From positions 6,535,128 through 6,599,127 of the forward strand of contig CM057481.1 of the NCBI GenBank assembly GCA_030035585.1: a stretch of DNA of 64,000 bases. Direction: 5' to 3'. Below are positions 22,582 to 33,432 of this stretch, piece by piece (the first letter of the stretch is position 1; the number at the start of each line of letters is the position of its first letter). The stretch comes from Dugong dugon (taxonomy: Eukaryota > Chordata > Mammalia > Sirenia > Dugongidae). The position numbers and the translations under genes are program-made. The notes beneath the pieces were generated by a model. That model saw only the letters and a program-made list of their open reading frames with translations, was not told the origin of the DNA and did no database searches.

Positions 22582-23048
22582 TGTGATGGTTAATGTTATG
22601 TGTCAAATTGGCTAGACCATGATACTCAGTGGTTTGGCAGACACTATATAGCATCCTCCATTTTGTGATCTGACGTGAGCAGCCAATCAGTTGGAAAGGA
22701 CGTTTCCTTAGGGGTGTGGCCTGCATCCCATATGTAAATGGATGTTCTGGCAAAGCTTACTTGCATTCTCTCTCCCTCTATCCTGCGCTCGTCGCATCTG
22801 ACTTCCGATTCTTGGGATGTGAGAAGCCTTCAGCCTGCCACTTGACCTGCAGATTTTGGATTCGCCAGCTCCCACAACACCATGAGCAACAGCCTGCCAC
22901 CTAACCCATTGATTTGGGACTTTCCAGCACCATAATAGCATGAGCCATTTCCTTTAAGTAAATCTGTCTCTCTCTATTTATATATATGCTTCACTCGTTT
23001 TGTTCCGCTGAAGAACCCAGCCTAGAGCAAAGAACCCAGCCTAGAACA
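22582..23048 (+). mobile_element. Solo LTR, MaLR/ERVL-like family
   Basis: A 467-bp unit starting TGTGATGGTTAATG and ending CCAGCCTAGAACA (TG...CA), with a CCCC repeat at both edges as a likely short target duplication. It looks like a lone LTR with no internal region, inserted into a MER20. It is related to the LTR at 42000-42506. Decayed fossil of moderate age. Confidence 0.75.
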
Positions 23049-23098
23049 CCCCCATCTCTGGGGAGATGAAATAGCCTCTGGTTGAGAACCCTTGTCTA
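23049..23098 (-). mobile_element. MER20, second part
   Basis: The end of the interrupted MER20, ATAGCCTCTGGTTGAGAACC. Confidence 0.78.
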
Positions 23099-23277
23099 GC
23101 TAATTTGAGAAGAAAAGAAACATATTACTGGATCCCTGCTACTGCTGCCTCCGAAACCTAGATGTCCTTCCTTCACGATCATTCGGAAACTAATTCTTGT
23201 GGGGCATCCTGCTTCCCCGTGTTCTCTGAACCAGTCACAGGCAAGGCATATGTGAGATAACTGTGCCCTCACTGAAT

Positions 23278-23425
23278 GGAGCCTTGGGAGCGCAGTGGTT
23301 AAGTGCTTGGCTGCTAACCAAAACGTCAGCAGTTCACATCCACCAGCTGCTCCTTGAAAAGCCTGTGGGGCAATTCTGGTCTGTCCTGTAGGGTCGCTAT
23401 GAGTCAGAATTGACTCCATGGCAAG
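23278..23425 (+). mobile_element. AfroSINE (short form)
   Basis: TGGAGCCTTGGGAGCGCAGT head, CTCCTTGAAAAGCCTGTGGG junction, CGCTATGAGTCAGAATTGAC tail. Confidence 0.93.
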
Positions 23426-23694
23426 GGTTTTTTTTCTTTTTTCGATGATTGGAAGCCTGAGAAAGTGAGTTCCTTCTTCTGCCTTGGTGAGTTAGGACTC
23501 ATAGTATTGGAAATTCCTCAAGCATTTCGGCTTTTATTATAGGGCATATAAAACATGGTTCCTGCTCCTCAGAAACTGGTACGCTCAACTAATACAACAA
23601 CTCTTCCTTAAGTGCTCCTATAAGGCAAGCACAGTTGTTTGCTGGGGATTCAGAAGATAGACATGGTCCTAGGTCTCGTGAAGCTAAAAGTCTT

Positions 23695-24085
23695 GTTTGT
23701 TGTTATTACTTGCCATTAAGCCAACTCCAACTCATGGCGACCCCACGTACAACAGAATGAAACACTGTCTAATCCCGCACCATCTTCTCGATCATTGACA
23801 TGTTTGGGTCTACGTGTTGGGAGCATTGTATAGTGCCTTCCATCCAAAAGGTTCATCTCTGGTGCTATATCAGACAATATTCTCTTGTGATCCATAGGGT
23901 TTTCATTGGCTACTTTGTGGGAGCAGATTGCCAGCTCTTTCTTCCTAGCTGGTCTTAGTCTGGAAGCTCTGCTGAAAACTGCTCACTGTGGATGACCTGC
24001 TGACATTTGAAATACTGGTGGCATAGCTTGAAGCATCATAGAAACGTGCAAGTCCTCACAGTACAACAGATAGGCAGGTGGCTGC
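23695..24085 (-). mobile_element. RTE-tailed non-autonomous element, 5' truncated
   Basis: Same architecture as 19893-20285. RTE-type 3' end (ACTCATGGCGACCCCACGTA, ACACTGTCTAATCCCGC), then the linker GCATTGTATAGTGCCTTCC, then the tRNA-Gly SINE body (GGTCTTAGTCTGGAAGCTCT, TTGAAATACTGGTGGCATAG). Confidence 0.8.
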
Positions 24086-24299
24086 GAGTCTCAATGGAGA
24101 CATCATTACAATGCAGCACAAAGGCTAATATGGTGGAGAGAGCAGCAGAGAACTGCCTTGGAGGGTCCAGAGAAAGGCATGTCTGACTGTGCTCAGAGGA
24201 GACCATGAAGAGGAGGTGGCTTTTGGACCTTACGTTGAAGAAGGAATGATTTTTCCCCAGGTCAGGAAGCAGGTGTTGGCTACTGCCACAGTCTGAAAC

Positions 24300-25190
24300 A
24301 ACCACCAGAACGTATCTGGTGGCCTGAAATGAGCGATTCTCGTTTTCTTTAGTTTAAAATGTATTTTTTCTTCCTTTTTTTTTTTTTTCTGTTAGCTCAT
24401 GTATAGCCTCTAAATTCTTAGGCTTAAGATCTGAGATTTTAAATCTTTTTCATTGTTCTGATGGCTTACCCTGTGTTGACAGTCTTGTTGATTCCTGAGC
24501 TGTCTTAGCTTCGTTGCCATAGGGTTTCTTGATGCGGCCAATGGAGCTCTGAGTTAGGTAAGCCTTCCTCTTTCAAGAGGAGGTTAACAAACGAGATCAG
24601 AGACATGTAGGTGTTAAAGAAAAATTAGTACCGAAGTGAGCCTCTTCCTTCTTGATGTAATAAAACAAGTCTTTCTTGAAGGGCACAATTTGTTTTTAAA
24701 TTAATGCATTAGGGTATTGGAAGATATTTTTAATTCACTCTGATTGCTAGTGGCTATATTCTTCTTGAATGGGGTGGATATTCCATACAAATTTGTAAGT
24801 GTAACTCTGTTTTAAAGGATTCAGTGTCGACCAAATAAATCTAGAAATACAGAGCTTTGTCCTCACTACTTGAGGAGAGTTTGTGCTAAAAACCACCCCT
24901 CCCTCTCTTTTTCAGCACTGCATTTGTTGTGCTGCAGAAAAGCTTAGGAGCTGTTGAAAACAGCATTCCAGGCAATGATGTGCACATGGACTCCTATTGG
25001 ATGTCACTGGATGGTGTTCAGCAGAGGAGGGCAAATACTGCATAGTTCAAGGCCTGTTGAAAGGAAATCCAAGTAGCATGAGCTCTAGAGATAATTTTAA
25101 CAACCAGTCGTCCTGAAGCTACACGGAGATAAACCTACTAATTGCTTCTTTCTTTGCCCAGCTCCATTGTTATCATTCCGCTTTCTCATG
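24300..25190. other. Repeat-poor sequence
   Basis: No recognised interspersed repeat apart from a T-run near 24380. It lies just 3' (in minus-strand sense) of the candidate terminal exon and could include its 3'UTR; AT-rich stretches are present. Confidence 0.35.
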
Positions 25191-25194
25191 CTGG

Positions 25195-25397
25195 TCATTT
25201 CAGTGACTCCTTTTTTGTCTTTGTCCACATGGCTTCTACTTGTAGAGAAGTAAGTACCACTTGAGAAGGACTGGGATTGTTGGCTTCCATTATATGCTCT
25301 CTGTAGGCTGGAGCGTATTGCTTGTATGCTAAAGCAGAAAACCAGTCAAAACCTTTGTCTAGTACTATAGGTATCTCTGTCAAATAAGAATTGCCTT
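25195..25397 (-). CDS. Candidate terminal coding exon, host gene unknown
   Basis: On the minus strand a possible acceptor (branch-like CTGAT, then TATTCATTTCCAG) precedes 66-67 open codons ending in TGA (25197-25195). The reading is GNSYLTEIPIVLDKGFDWFS, then ALAYKQYAPAYREHIMEANN, then PSPSQVVLTSLQVEAMWTKT and KKESLK. The composition is protein-like, with Trp, mixed charge and no low-complexity run, and it overlaps no repeat. An in-frame TGA just upstream lies in the presumed intron, which fits an exon rather than a longer ORF. I do not recognise the protein. It may be a real last exon, a decayed processed copy or a chance frame. Confidence 0.3.
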
Positions 25398-25489
25398 CTG
25401 GAAATGAATATCAGTGCACAAAGTTGCCCCTTGTTCCAAGTGTTGGTATGAGAGTGGGCAAAGTCTGCCAAGCTAATGGCCACTAAGGC

Positions 25490-25610
25490 ATTCATTTTAT
25501 TCAATAAACATTGATTGAGTGACTACTGTGTGCCAGGCACTGTGCTTAGCAGTGGACAGAGTGATTATTAATATTCTCACCTTTCAAGGAACTAAAAATC
25601 TGTTATATTT
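25490..25610 (-). mobile_element. L2 LINE 3' end, antisense
   Basis: TTCAATAAACATTGATTGAG, TGCCAGGCACTGTGCTTAGC and CAAGGAACTAAAAATCTG match the reverse L2 3' end. Confidence 0.7.
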
Positions 25611-26625
25611 AATTTTTGGACTAGTATAGCACTCACAGTGTTAATACGGTTTTATTATAGGTAAAATATTATATTTTCTAAGCCATAATCAGGCTTTCTG
25701 CTCTTAAACTGAGACAGATAATTTGAAAACAGGAGTCTGTCAGAAATCTGGTGCATATTGTTGCAATAATAGTTTTAAAAAATGATTGTAATTAGTCACT
25801 TATAAAAAATAAAGCTTATTTTTCCCTGTCTCAGCTAATAAAGAAGCTAGTCAGGTTTTAGAATTAATATCCTCTTTAAAGACGATACCGCGGTCTGACC
25901 TGTATTTCTGAAGAAGCAGCTGTACATAAAGTTTATAATAGTAAATATCATGGCCAAAAGCTTTGGGGAAGTTAAGTGGAGGCCATGGAGGGGTCCAATC
26001 AGGTTCTCCATGTTGGAACTCACATCACGACTGACTTCTGCCACCCTCATGCTCCTTGGAAACTTTCCTCCCTATTTTTTCACTGACTGCAGATTATTCT
26101 TAGACTCAGACAGGAAGACAAACTGTAAGTGACAAGACCAGATGCACTTTACCTCGGGTATGAATACAGTCTGATGCGGCTGTCTATGGGAGTCTTTCTT
26201 TTCTTTTCAACCCTTCTGTAAGTAGAAAGGGTGGTAATAAAGATCAGGAGATGGGAGGAGTCGGCAGGGATGTGGGAAACAATAGCCCCTTAATAAGACT
26301 CTCAGTAATCAGGCAGGCATTTGTCTCTGGAGTTAGGGATGCAAAAGTGACAGGCTGACCCTTTTGAAGGCTGCCATCATTACGGACTGGACTGGCATGC
26401 TTCTAATTACACATGAAATGAAAGGCTTCGGAGAAGAAATGACCCAGAACACTCAAACATTTAAGTATCTGATTAAAGCAAGTAAGCCTCCTAAAGACCA
26501 AACTGCAAGATTGCCCTTGTCCATTTTTTCTTCAAGGTTTATTTGAAATGTGCTCTTTTTCTCTACCTCTTTTTGTCTTTTCTGGACGACCAGTTTTGCA
26601 CACAAATTTGGAATGCGCAATTCTC
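25611..26625. other. Repeat-poor sequence
   Basis: About 1 kb without a recognised repeat. A 67-codon minus-strand frame at 26050-25847 has no family resemblance. Confidence 0.35.
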
Positions 26626-26627
26626 AT

Positions 26628-26707
26628 CTACCAGTCAGGGTCCCAGCAGGGAACGGGCACAATCAGAGGATTTAACATGTGGGAGTCTATTAAATAAAGG
26701 GCTGTTT
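26628..26707. other. Degenerate repeat, left part
   Basis: CAGTCAGGGTCCCAGCAGGG and ATTAAATAAAGGGC resemble an old mammal-wide repeat that continues after the SINE at about 26997-27160. Family not assigned. Confidence 0.3.
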
Positions 26708-26714
26708 ATATGGG

Positions 26715-26989
26715 CAGCGTTGCTGCCGTCAGGTCTGCCCCCGACTCATGCGGACCCCGTGCACAACAGGGGTTTTCATTGGCTGATTTTCAGAAGTAGA
26801 TCACCAGGCCTTTCTTCCTCGTCCATCTTAGTCTGGAAGCTCTGGTGAAACCTGTTCAGCGTCACAGCAACACACAAGCCTCCGCTGACAGATGGGTGAT
26901 TGTTGCGACTGAGGGGCACTGGCCAGGAATCGAACCCATGTCTCCCGCATGGAAAGTGAAAATCCTACCACTGAACCACTACTTTCCTC
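26715..26989 (-). mobile_element. tRNA-Gly-headed SINE, full length
   Basis: Flanked by a perfect 7-bp duplication ATATGGG (26708-26714 and 26990-26996). The right end is the tRNA-Gly-like head in reverse (CGAACCCATGTCTCCCGCAT, ACCACTGAACCACTAC). The left end is a short RTE-type tail (CCGACTCATGCGGACCCC). The body has TTAGTCTGGAAGCTCTGGTG. Confidence 0.9.
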
Positions 26990-27169
26990 ATATGGGTAGA
27001 GTCAAGGCAACTAAAAGGAATGGAGGAGCGCCAGGGACTAGCCTGTACCACCTCTAAGCCTGGAGGGGCGAAGTGTTTTCAGAGCACACAAATGCCGCCG
27101 TTGTCCAAAGAGGCCCAGCAGGGGCTACAGAACAGTGATGAGCACGGGAGTGTTTTACCCAAGTGTGCA

Positions 27170-27845
27170 AACTTCTCTCTTTTCCTGGCCTTCGTTCCCT
27201 AGCTGGTGATTCGCATTGTGAGACCCTGGCCAGAGGTCAGAGGATGAAGTAGTCTGGCAGTTCATAGAAAGTGGCTTCTCAGGACACAGGGAGTAAAGGG
27301 CAGAGGATGGATCTGGGCGCAAATGGACATAACCAGCATGCCTGCCTTTCATAAGCATGAAACCCCCATGGAGGTCACGTGTCTAGTGGCAGATTAACAT
27401 GCATTTCACATCAAAGTGCAGAACTAAGGGATTTACCTAAAATATGTTGAGCAGCCACTAAGGGCAAGTCAAAAATAAGCACTGCAAATGTATATGCATG
27501 TCTTTAGGCATGGATAGACCCTTCAGATCCTGTCCTACCAGGGGTTGCAGAATCAGGTGCCCCCAGGGACAGGCAGCCATATGAGTGGGTGAATTGGGCT
27601 GGGTGTTAGGCAGTAGGGAGTGTGGGGTCTGCCATGAACTGTAGTCCATGCTCTCACTAATGGCGGCAGTCACCATGCAGCAGCAGGGATTCGAGCCCAA
27701 GGCTTCAGATTGTCTCATTTTTCACCAAAAAGCCATATATCTGGATTTTTTAAAAAATGAACTTGTCTCATTTTTAAATGACAGCTAATTCAATTTTGCT
27801 TTTTAAAGACCTCAAAGTTAGATTGCTATCAGGGAGATTTGATGG
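27170..27845. other. Unique sequence
   Basis: No recognised repeat or gene. Confidence 0.35.
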
Positions 27846-27849
27846 TTCC

Positions 27850-28318
27850 TAAGTTCTTGCCTGACCCAAGCCATGGTGTTTTCAGTTAGCTCAGATGCAT
27901 GAAAATGCTGGACAATGAGTAAGGAAGACCGAGGAAGAACCGATGCCTTTGAATTGTGGTGTTGGCAAAGAATAGTCAACATACTATGGATTGCCAGAAG
28001 AACCAACAAATCTGTCTTGGAAGAAGTGCTGCCAAAATGCTGTTTAGAAGCAAGGGTGGCAAGACTTCTTCTTACGTACTTTGAACATACATTATCAGGA
28101 GGGACCTGTCCCTGGAGAAGGACATCATGCTTGGGAAAGTAAAGGGTCAGCGAAAAAGAGGAAGACCCTCAACGAGATGGATTGACACAGTGGCGGCAAC
28201 AGTGGGCTCAAGCGTAACAACAGTTGTGGGGATGGCGCAGGACCAGGCAATGTTTGTGTGTCTGTTGTACATAGGGCCGCCATGAGTTGGAACTGACTTG
28301 ACAGCACCTAACAACAAG
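27850..28318 (+). mobile_element. Bov-B/RTE 3' fragment
   Basis: CCTGACCCAAGCCATGGTGT through GACCTGTCCCTGGAGAAGGA and GGGTCAGCGAAAAAGAGGAA to the terminal GACAGCACCTAACAACAAG. This is the C-terminal ORF region plus the full 3' end. Confidence 0.92.
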
Positions 28319-28335
28319 AAGTTATTTGGTAGTGG

Positions 28336-28529
28336 AGCCCTTGTGGCACAGTGGTTAAAGCACTCAGCTGCTAACCAAAAGATCAGTGGTTCGAATCCAC
28401 CAGCTGCTCCACAGGAGAAAGATGTGGCAGTCGGCTTTAAAGGTTTACAGCCTTGGAAATTCTATGGGGCAGTTCTACCCTGTCCTTGAGGATCGCTATG
28501 AATCAGATTCGACTTGATGGCAATGGGTA
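28336..28529 (+). mobile_element. AfroSINE (long form)
   Basis: GGAGCCCTTGTGGCACAGTG head, box-B-like GTTCGAATCC, GGAGAAAGATGTGGCAGTC long-form insert, CTTGATGGCAATGGG tail. It lies 17 bp after an RTE 3' end. Confidence 0.94.
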
Positions 28530-29835
28530 AGTTCTTTGATTATTTCAACTCCCCTGTCGAATGTTCCCAACAAAATGATGTAGTTAGACTTACTGAGGGA
28601 AGGCCAGCTCCCTACCCCCAGTGTTTCCAAACATTCGTGAGGGTCTATCATGTTCTTCTACCATCTCTTGCTCTGTGTCCTGCTTCTGTGCGCATGCTGG
28701 AATCCCCACTCACCCTTTTGTCTTTTGGACAAGCAGGTCTCTCTGACCCTGCTCCTCCAATCCGCAAAGCACTACTCACCCGCTACTGTTGTTTCTAACA
28801 GATAGTTTCTGGAGGTGTGGCCATCACAGAGGGTAACTAGATGACAAAACAGGAATCCATGTTCAACTGAAATCTGATGATGCCACAAGGTTAGCCATGC
28901 TCTCAGGAGGAATTTCTCCTGGATCTCCTTCCTTCTTAGGCCCCAGGCCTCTGCTAGGCTCCTCTATCCCCTACTTCCTTCTGTACTGCTGCTTCCATCC
29001 CCTCTCTTCTATATGCCCTCTTATTTTGCCATCCCCTCCTGCTACCCCACTGCAGCATCTAGAGAAAACCCCTGAATTTCTATGCTTAATATTCCAGTGA
29101 ATGTCGTACCCTTTGTTGCAGATTTACCCACTCTAAGCTAGGCTCCTGTACAACCAGAAGACCCACAAACAAGCATTCCTTTGTAAAAGGATAATCCTTT
29201 CTCTACCCAGAGTGCTGCCATCCCCCTAGAGCAACCAGCTCAGCCATTGCTGGCTTATAAATTGGCTTATAAATCTTTTGTCCTGTTCCTGCAACAGAAT
29301 CTAACTGCCTCATTGAGAGGAGAACGAGAGGGTACTCTAAATGAAACAAAGTTTCTTGCAAAAGAAATCTCAGACTCTGGAAGGTTTGATACTAGGTGGC
29401 ACACAAGCTGAGACACACAAACCTTTTCTTTTAGAAGGCATGAAAATGTAAAAAAAATATTTATGTATCATAGTTGATGAGATAAGAACTTGTTTCAAGG
29501 CTAAAAGGTGATTATAATCACCCGCACAGTTGTTACAAATGGTGCCCTATTTTGTATTTTTGTTTATTATAGGCCGGAGGGAAGTAAATTACCACCTCAT
29601 TGTCAGCCAATAATCTTTTTCCTGGAAAAGGTAATTTATCTTACGGAAGAGAGTATTCGCCTGCTCACCTTTCTGATTGCTCCATTGTGTATGTGATTGT
29701 CAAACTGCCTACTGACCATGAAATCGGTGCCTCTGTCCTCCAGAACCAAGATGAAACCAGTCCGGAGTGGGGTGTGAGTCAGAAAATGGATGTGTGATCT
29801 CTCTTCTCGGAAGGCCATTGTGGGAGACAGCATAT
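28530..29835. other. Mostly unique sequence
   Basis: 28640-28760 has a faint L2-like look (GCATGCTGGAATCCCC). Nothing else recognised. Confidence 0.3.
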
Positions 29836-29839
29836 ACAC

Positions 29840-29990
29840 ACAAAACCAGCTGCTGTCAAGTCAGTTACAACTGGTGGTAACCCAGTGTGTGTCAGAGTAG
29901 AACTGTGCTCCACAGGGTTTTCGATGGCTGATGTCTCGGAAGTAGATTATTGAACGCTTTAACTGTTTGCCTCACTCAGGGACTCCATAT
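29840..29990 (-). mobile_element. AfroSINE, second head type
   Basis: Tail AAGTCAGTTACAACTGG, body GTGCTCCACAGGGTTTTCG and GATGTCTCGGAAGTAGATTA, head TCAGGGACTCC in reverse. Part of the body is missing. Confidence 0.75.
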
Positions 29991-29994
29991 TTAC

Positions 29995-30505
29995 ACAGGC
30001 AGTTGATAATTCTTAGCATCTCTCTCCTGGAGCTCAGATTTCGGCAAAATGATTCTTTCTTCCTCACAAATGTTGGAGGATACCGCTTCCTCCATCATGA
30101 GGGTAAAGAGAGGGAGAAAATGAGACCTTCATTTTAGATCTAGGGGGAAAAAAAAAAAAAGATTTTTACAAAAAAAAAAAAAAATACCCTTAAAGTTGAT
30201 AAATCAGGTATTAAAACAAGAGGAAACTTTTCCTAGGATGTAAAGAAAATACCTTACCATGTGCTTGTGGCAACAATTGCCTGGTTACTAAATTGTCATT
30301 GCAAGGACCAAAAAGCTGACAGAAAGTGCATTATATAAAAGGGGGTGATTACTGTCCCCAAACAGATACATTAATATTAGCCTTCGAAAAACTCTCTGCT
30401 AATCATAGTACTTACTTCTCAGAATATGGTAAAATTTCATTCTGATTCATAGCCTTTCTGCCTTTTATTCCTTTTGACTTGTTTTTTTTAAAAATCTGTA
30501 TATAT
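29995..30505. other. Unique sequence with A tracts
   Basis: No repeat recognised except two A runs (about 30149-30183). Confidence 0.4.
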
Positions 30506-30509
30506 ATAT

Positions 30510-30718
30510 CAGGAGCTCTGGCGGTGAAGCAGCTAATTCCTTGGCTGCTAACTGAAAGGTTGGTGGTTCAAACACACCAGCTGCTCCAGGGGAGAAGGAT
30601 GTGGCAGCCTCACAGCCTCACAGGAAGCAGGATTCACAGCCTCAAAACCCCATGGGGCAGTTCTACTCTGTTCTTTAGGGTTGCTGTGAGTTGGAATTGA
30701 CTCCATGGCAACGAGTTT
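30510..30718 (+). mobile_element. AfroSINE (long form)
   Basis: GGAGCTCTGGCGGTGAAGCA head, GGTGGTTCAAACACACCAGC box-B region, CATGGGGCAGTTCTACTCTG, TGACTCCATGGCAACG tail. It faces the minus copy at 30774. Confidence 0.92.
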
Positions 30719-30773
30719 GTTTATCTGGGGTTTTGTTATGTATATATGTATATACACGGATATATATGGATAT

Positions 30774-30940
30774 AAAACCAACCAAACCCATAGCCATTGA
30801 GTCGATTCCGACTCATAGCGACCCTATAGGACAGAGTAGAACTGCTGCCCCATAGGGTTTCCAGAGAGTAGCTGGTGGATTCAAACTGCCGACCTTTTGG
30901 TTAGCAGCTGAATGCTTGATCACTACGCCACCAGGGATCC
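30774..30940 (-). mobile_element. AfroSINE (short form) with 12-bp target duplication
   Basis: A perfect ATATATGGATAT flanks it at 30762-30773 and 30941-30952. Tail CATTGAGTCGATTCCGACTC, head CACTACGCCACCAGGGATCC in reverse. Confidence 0.95.
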
Positions 30941-30954
30941 ATATATGGATATAT

Positions 30955-32145
30955 ATATGTTTTACGTTTTTATAATTTTTAAAGTCTGTTTTCGTAAAAC
31001 GCCAAGATTTTATTGCTTTTTCCCCAAACATAGATTTTATTTCCACCTATATGGGATATAATTTTCTTATTTTATTCTCATGAAATCAAACTGGTCAATT
31101 CCAAGGTACCTTATTTCTCCCATGAAATTTAATTTATTGGATCCTACAGTAACCTTGATATTTTCTAACGTGTTAACTGTGTCATTTACTAAATATCTCC
31201 CTAGATTTCAGACAAAAAATACAATTCTACAGAAATGATGGATATATGTTGTAACATGTTCGTCCTTCCCTAACAAAACATTTATAATCATTTGGGGAGA
31301 GTGGTGCTGACATGTGATTTATAAATACTTATGTGCATGACCCTGTTTTACATGTGGCTAAACGTGTGAAAATCTGTAGTTATTTCTTTGTAAAAGTTTC
31401 GATTAAATTTAACCAACTGTCAGCTCATTTAAACGATTACCTGTATCCACACTTGTTGTGCAGGATCTAATTTGCCATTTGTGGATTCTATCGTTGGTTG
31501 TCAGTTTCTCATTGGTTGGTTTCTTTACTGGTTGGAACCTTGATTAGAGCGTGGACGCGGTGGGGTTGTTTCTGTATGTTGCCTTTCCCCTCCTTCCCTA
31601 GCAGTATACCCCAGAGATGTGGGGCAGAAATTGCAGGAACTATTGCTTTAAAATAAAATTAGATATTATTTTCGGATTTCAACTAGCCACAGCTTCCTGT
31701 GCCGTACGAGGGGTCAAGAGCTAACCAACTGCCAAATCCGTAGTGGGGTTTTGAAAATATGCTCACTCAGTGGCATGAAAACATGCCACTCAGATCTTCT
31801 TTTGCAGGAGGAAAATTGACTGAAGAACCAGCTTCTGCTGTTGTAGGTCCACTGTTGTGTTCACGCTGAGGCCACACTTCTGGAAGTCTGCTCCGCGCCA
31901 AGAAATGAGCACAGTGGGACTTCCTATACAGATCATTCCTGTGATACGTGGGGTCCCTCCATTGGATGACTGGATGGCTTTGGCTTGAGGACTTTTCGTT
32001 GGCCTGGTCAAACTTTTCTTGGAGCATCCCTGCAATCTTAGACTCCTCTTGCCCAAATCTCCTTCCTCCCTCCCTTCCTTCACAGGAGTCAAATCTGCAT
32101 CACGTCCTGGAGGATCTCCTTGGCTATTTATTCCTGCTTCTGGCC
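30955..32145. other. Unique sequence
   Basis: About 1.2 kb with no repeat recognised. Overlapping minus-strand frames around 31770-32090 show no family resemblance. Confidence 0.35.
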
Positions 32146-32149
32146 CTTT

Positions 32150-32486
32150 GTGGTTGTTGTTAGTGACCCTAGAGTCAGCCCCTAACTCATTGTGACCCCA
32201 TGCACAACAGATTGAAACGCTGCCTTGTCCTTCATCATCCCTATGATTGGTTAGGGATCAGACCTGTGTGATCCATGAGGTTTTCACTGGCTGATTTTCT
32301 GAAGTAGATGGCCAGGCCTTTTCTCCAACTCCATTTTAGCCTGGAAGCTCTGCTGAAAACTGTTCAGCATCCTAGCAACATGTAAGCCTCCACTGACAGA
32401 CGGGTAGTGGTTATAAGTGAGCTGCATTGGCTGGGAATTGAACCCTGCAAGGCTAGAATTCTACCGCTGGACCATCCTTGCCCCCT
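32150..32486 (-). mobile_element. tRNA-Gly-headed SINE
   Basis: Reverse head: ATTCTACCGCTGGACCATCC and GCTGGGAATTGAACCCTGC. Body GCCTGGAAGCTCTGCTGAAA. Tail with TTGTTGTTAGTGACCC at the left. Confidence 0.88.
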
Positions 32487-32728
32487 CTTTCCCTTTATCC
32501 TCCAGTAAATCTCTTGCACATCTAATCCTAGCCTGGCATCTGCTGCTCAGAGAACCTGAACAAACATAAAGGCACAAGAAGCTCTGTCTCTATATTAATT
32601 CAAAAGTTTCCTTTTCTGCAATTAAAGTTATTCTTGGAAAATGTTTGAGTCGAGAAAATACTATCTACACAGTGAAGAATTTCCTTATCTGTGCAATTCA
32701 TTTTCTGTGTACTTACATACATAGTAGT

Positions 32729-32930
32729 GAAGGAGCCTGGTGGCACAATGGTTAAGTGCTCAGCTGCCAACCAAAAGGTTGTCAGTTTGAATCAAGCCAG
32801 TGACTCCAATGTAGAAAGACCCGGCAATCTGCCCTGTAAAGATTACAGCCTAGTAAACCCTATGGAGCAATTCTACTCTGTCACTTGGGGTCGCTGTGAG
32901 TCAGAATCGACTTGACGGCACCTAACAACA
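32729..32930 (+). mobile_element. AfroSINE with complete RTE-type tail
   Basis: AAGGAGCCTGGTGGCACAAT head, GATTACAGCCTAGTAAACCC body. The 3' end GACGGCACCTAACAACAACC is the same as the RTE terminus at 43045. Confidence 0.95.
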
Positions 32931-32934
32931 ACCA

Positions 32935-33390
32935 CATGTAGTACTGGGGGTTAGAGGAAGTTTCTGGTTTGCCTGGTGCATTTCTATGTGTAATTTTGGA
33001 AACCGGAGAGCAAAAAAAGGAAAACAAAACCTCCCTTTCTCCCTACTACCTCCTAAATTAAACGGAAACATGTGAAGGCTAATGTTTCATAGTGATTCTT
33101 TGAATGTACTGGATAAAAACAATGGAAGCTTTGTTAATCTACATCCTAGAATTTAATCTTCTGTTTATTTCCTAATCAAAAATGTCCTTGGTGATAATGA
33201 TTATTTCACCCTGCACAGGAGTGATTGTTTTTTCCCCCAGCCACATCTTACTTTGAAGCACAAGAAGAATCATAATTGTATTTTTTTCTTTTTGTTACTC
33301 CCTCACAAAGTTTATCAGAAAGCAAGGAAGTGTTCTCCTTTCCCCCACACTATGCAGCTGCTTTCTCTAGATCTCCATGTGCCCATATGC
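32935..33390. other. Unique sequence
   Basis: No repeat or gene recognised. Confidence 0.35.
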
Positions 33391-33397
33391 ACGTGTG

Positions 33398-33432
33398 TGA
33401 GAGAGAAAAAGAGAGAGAGAGAGCGCAAGAGT
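33398..33432. repeat. (GA)n purine tract
   Basis: AGAGAGAAAAAGAGAGAGAG and a following AGCGCAAGAG: a short purine-rich simple repeat. Confidence 0.85.

Noticed and set aside
25847-26050. 67-codon minus-strand frame near the exon candidate
   Set aside because: No acceptor or donor in a sensible place and no protein family resemblance; kept only as unique sequence.
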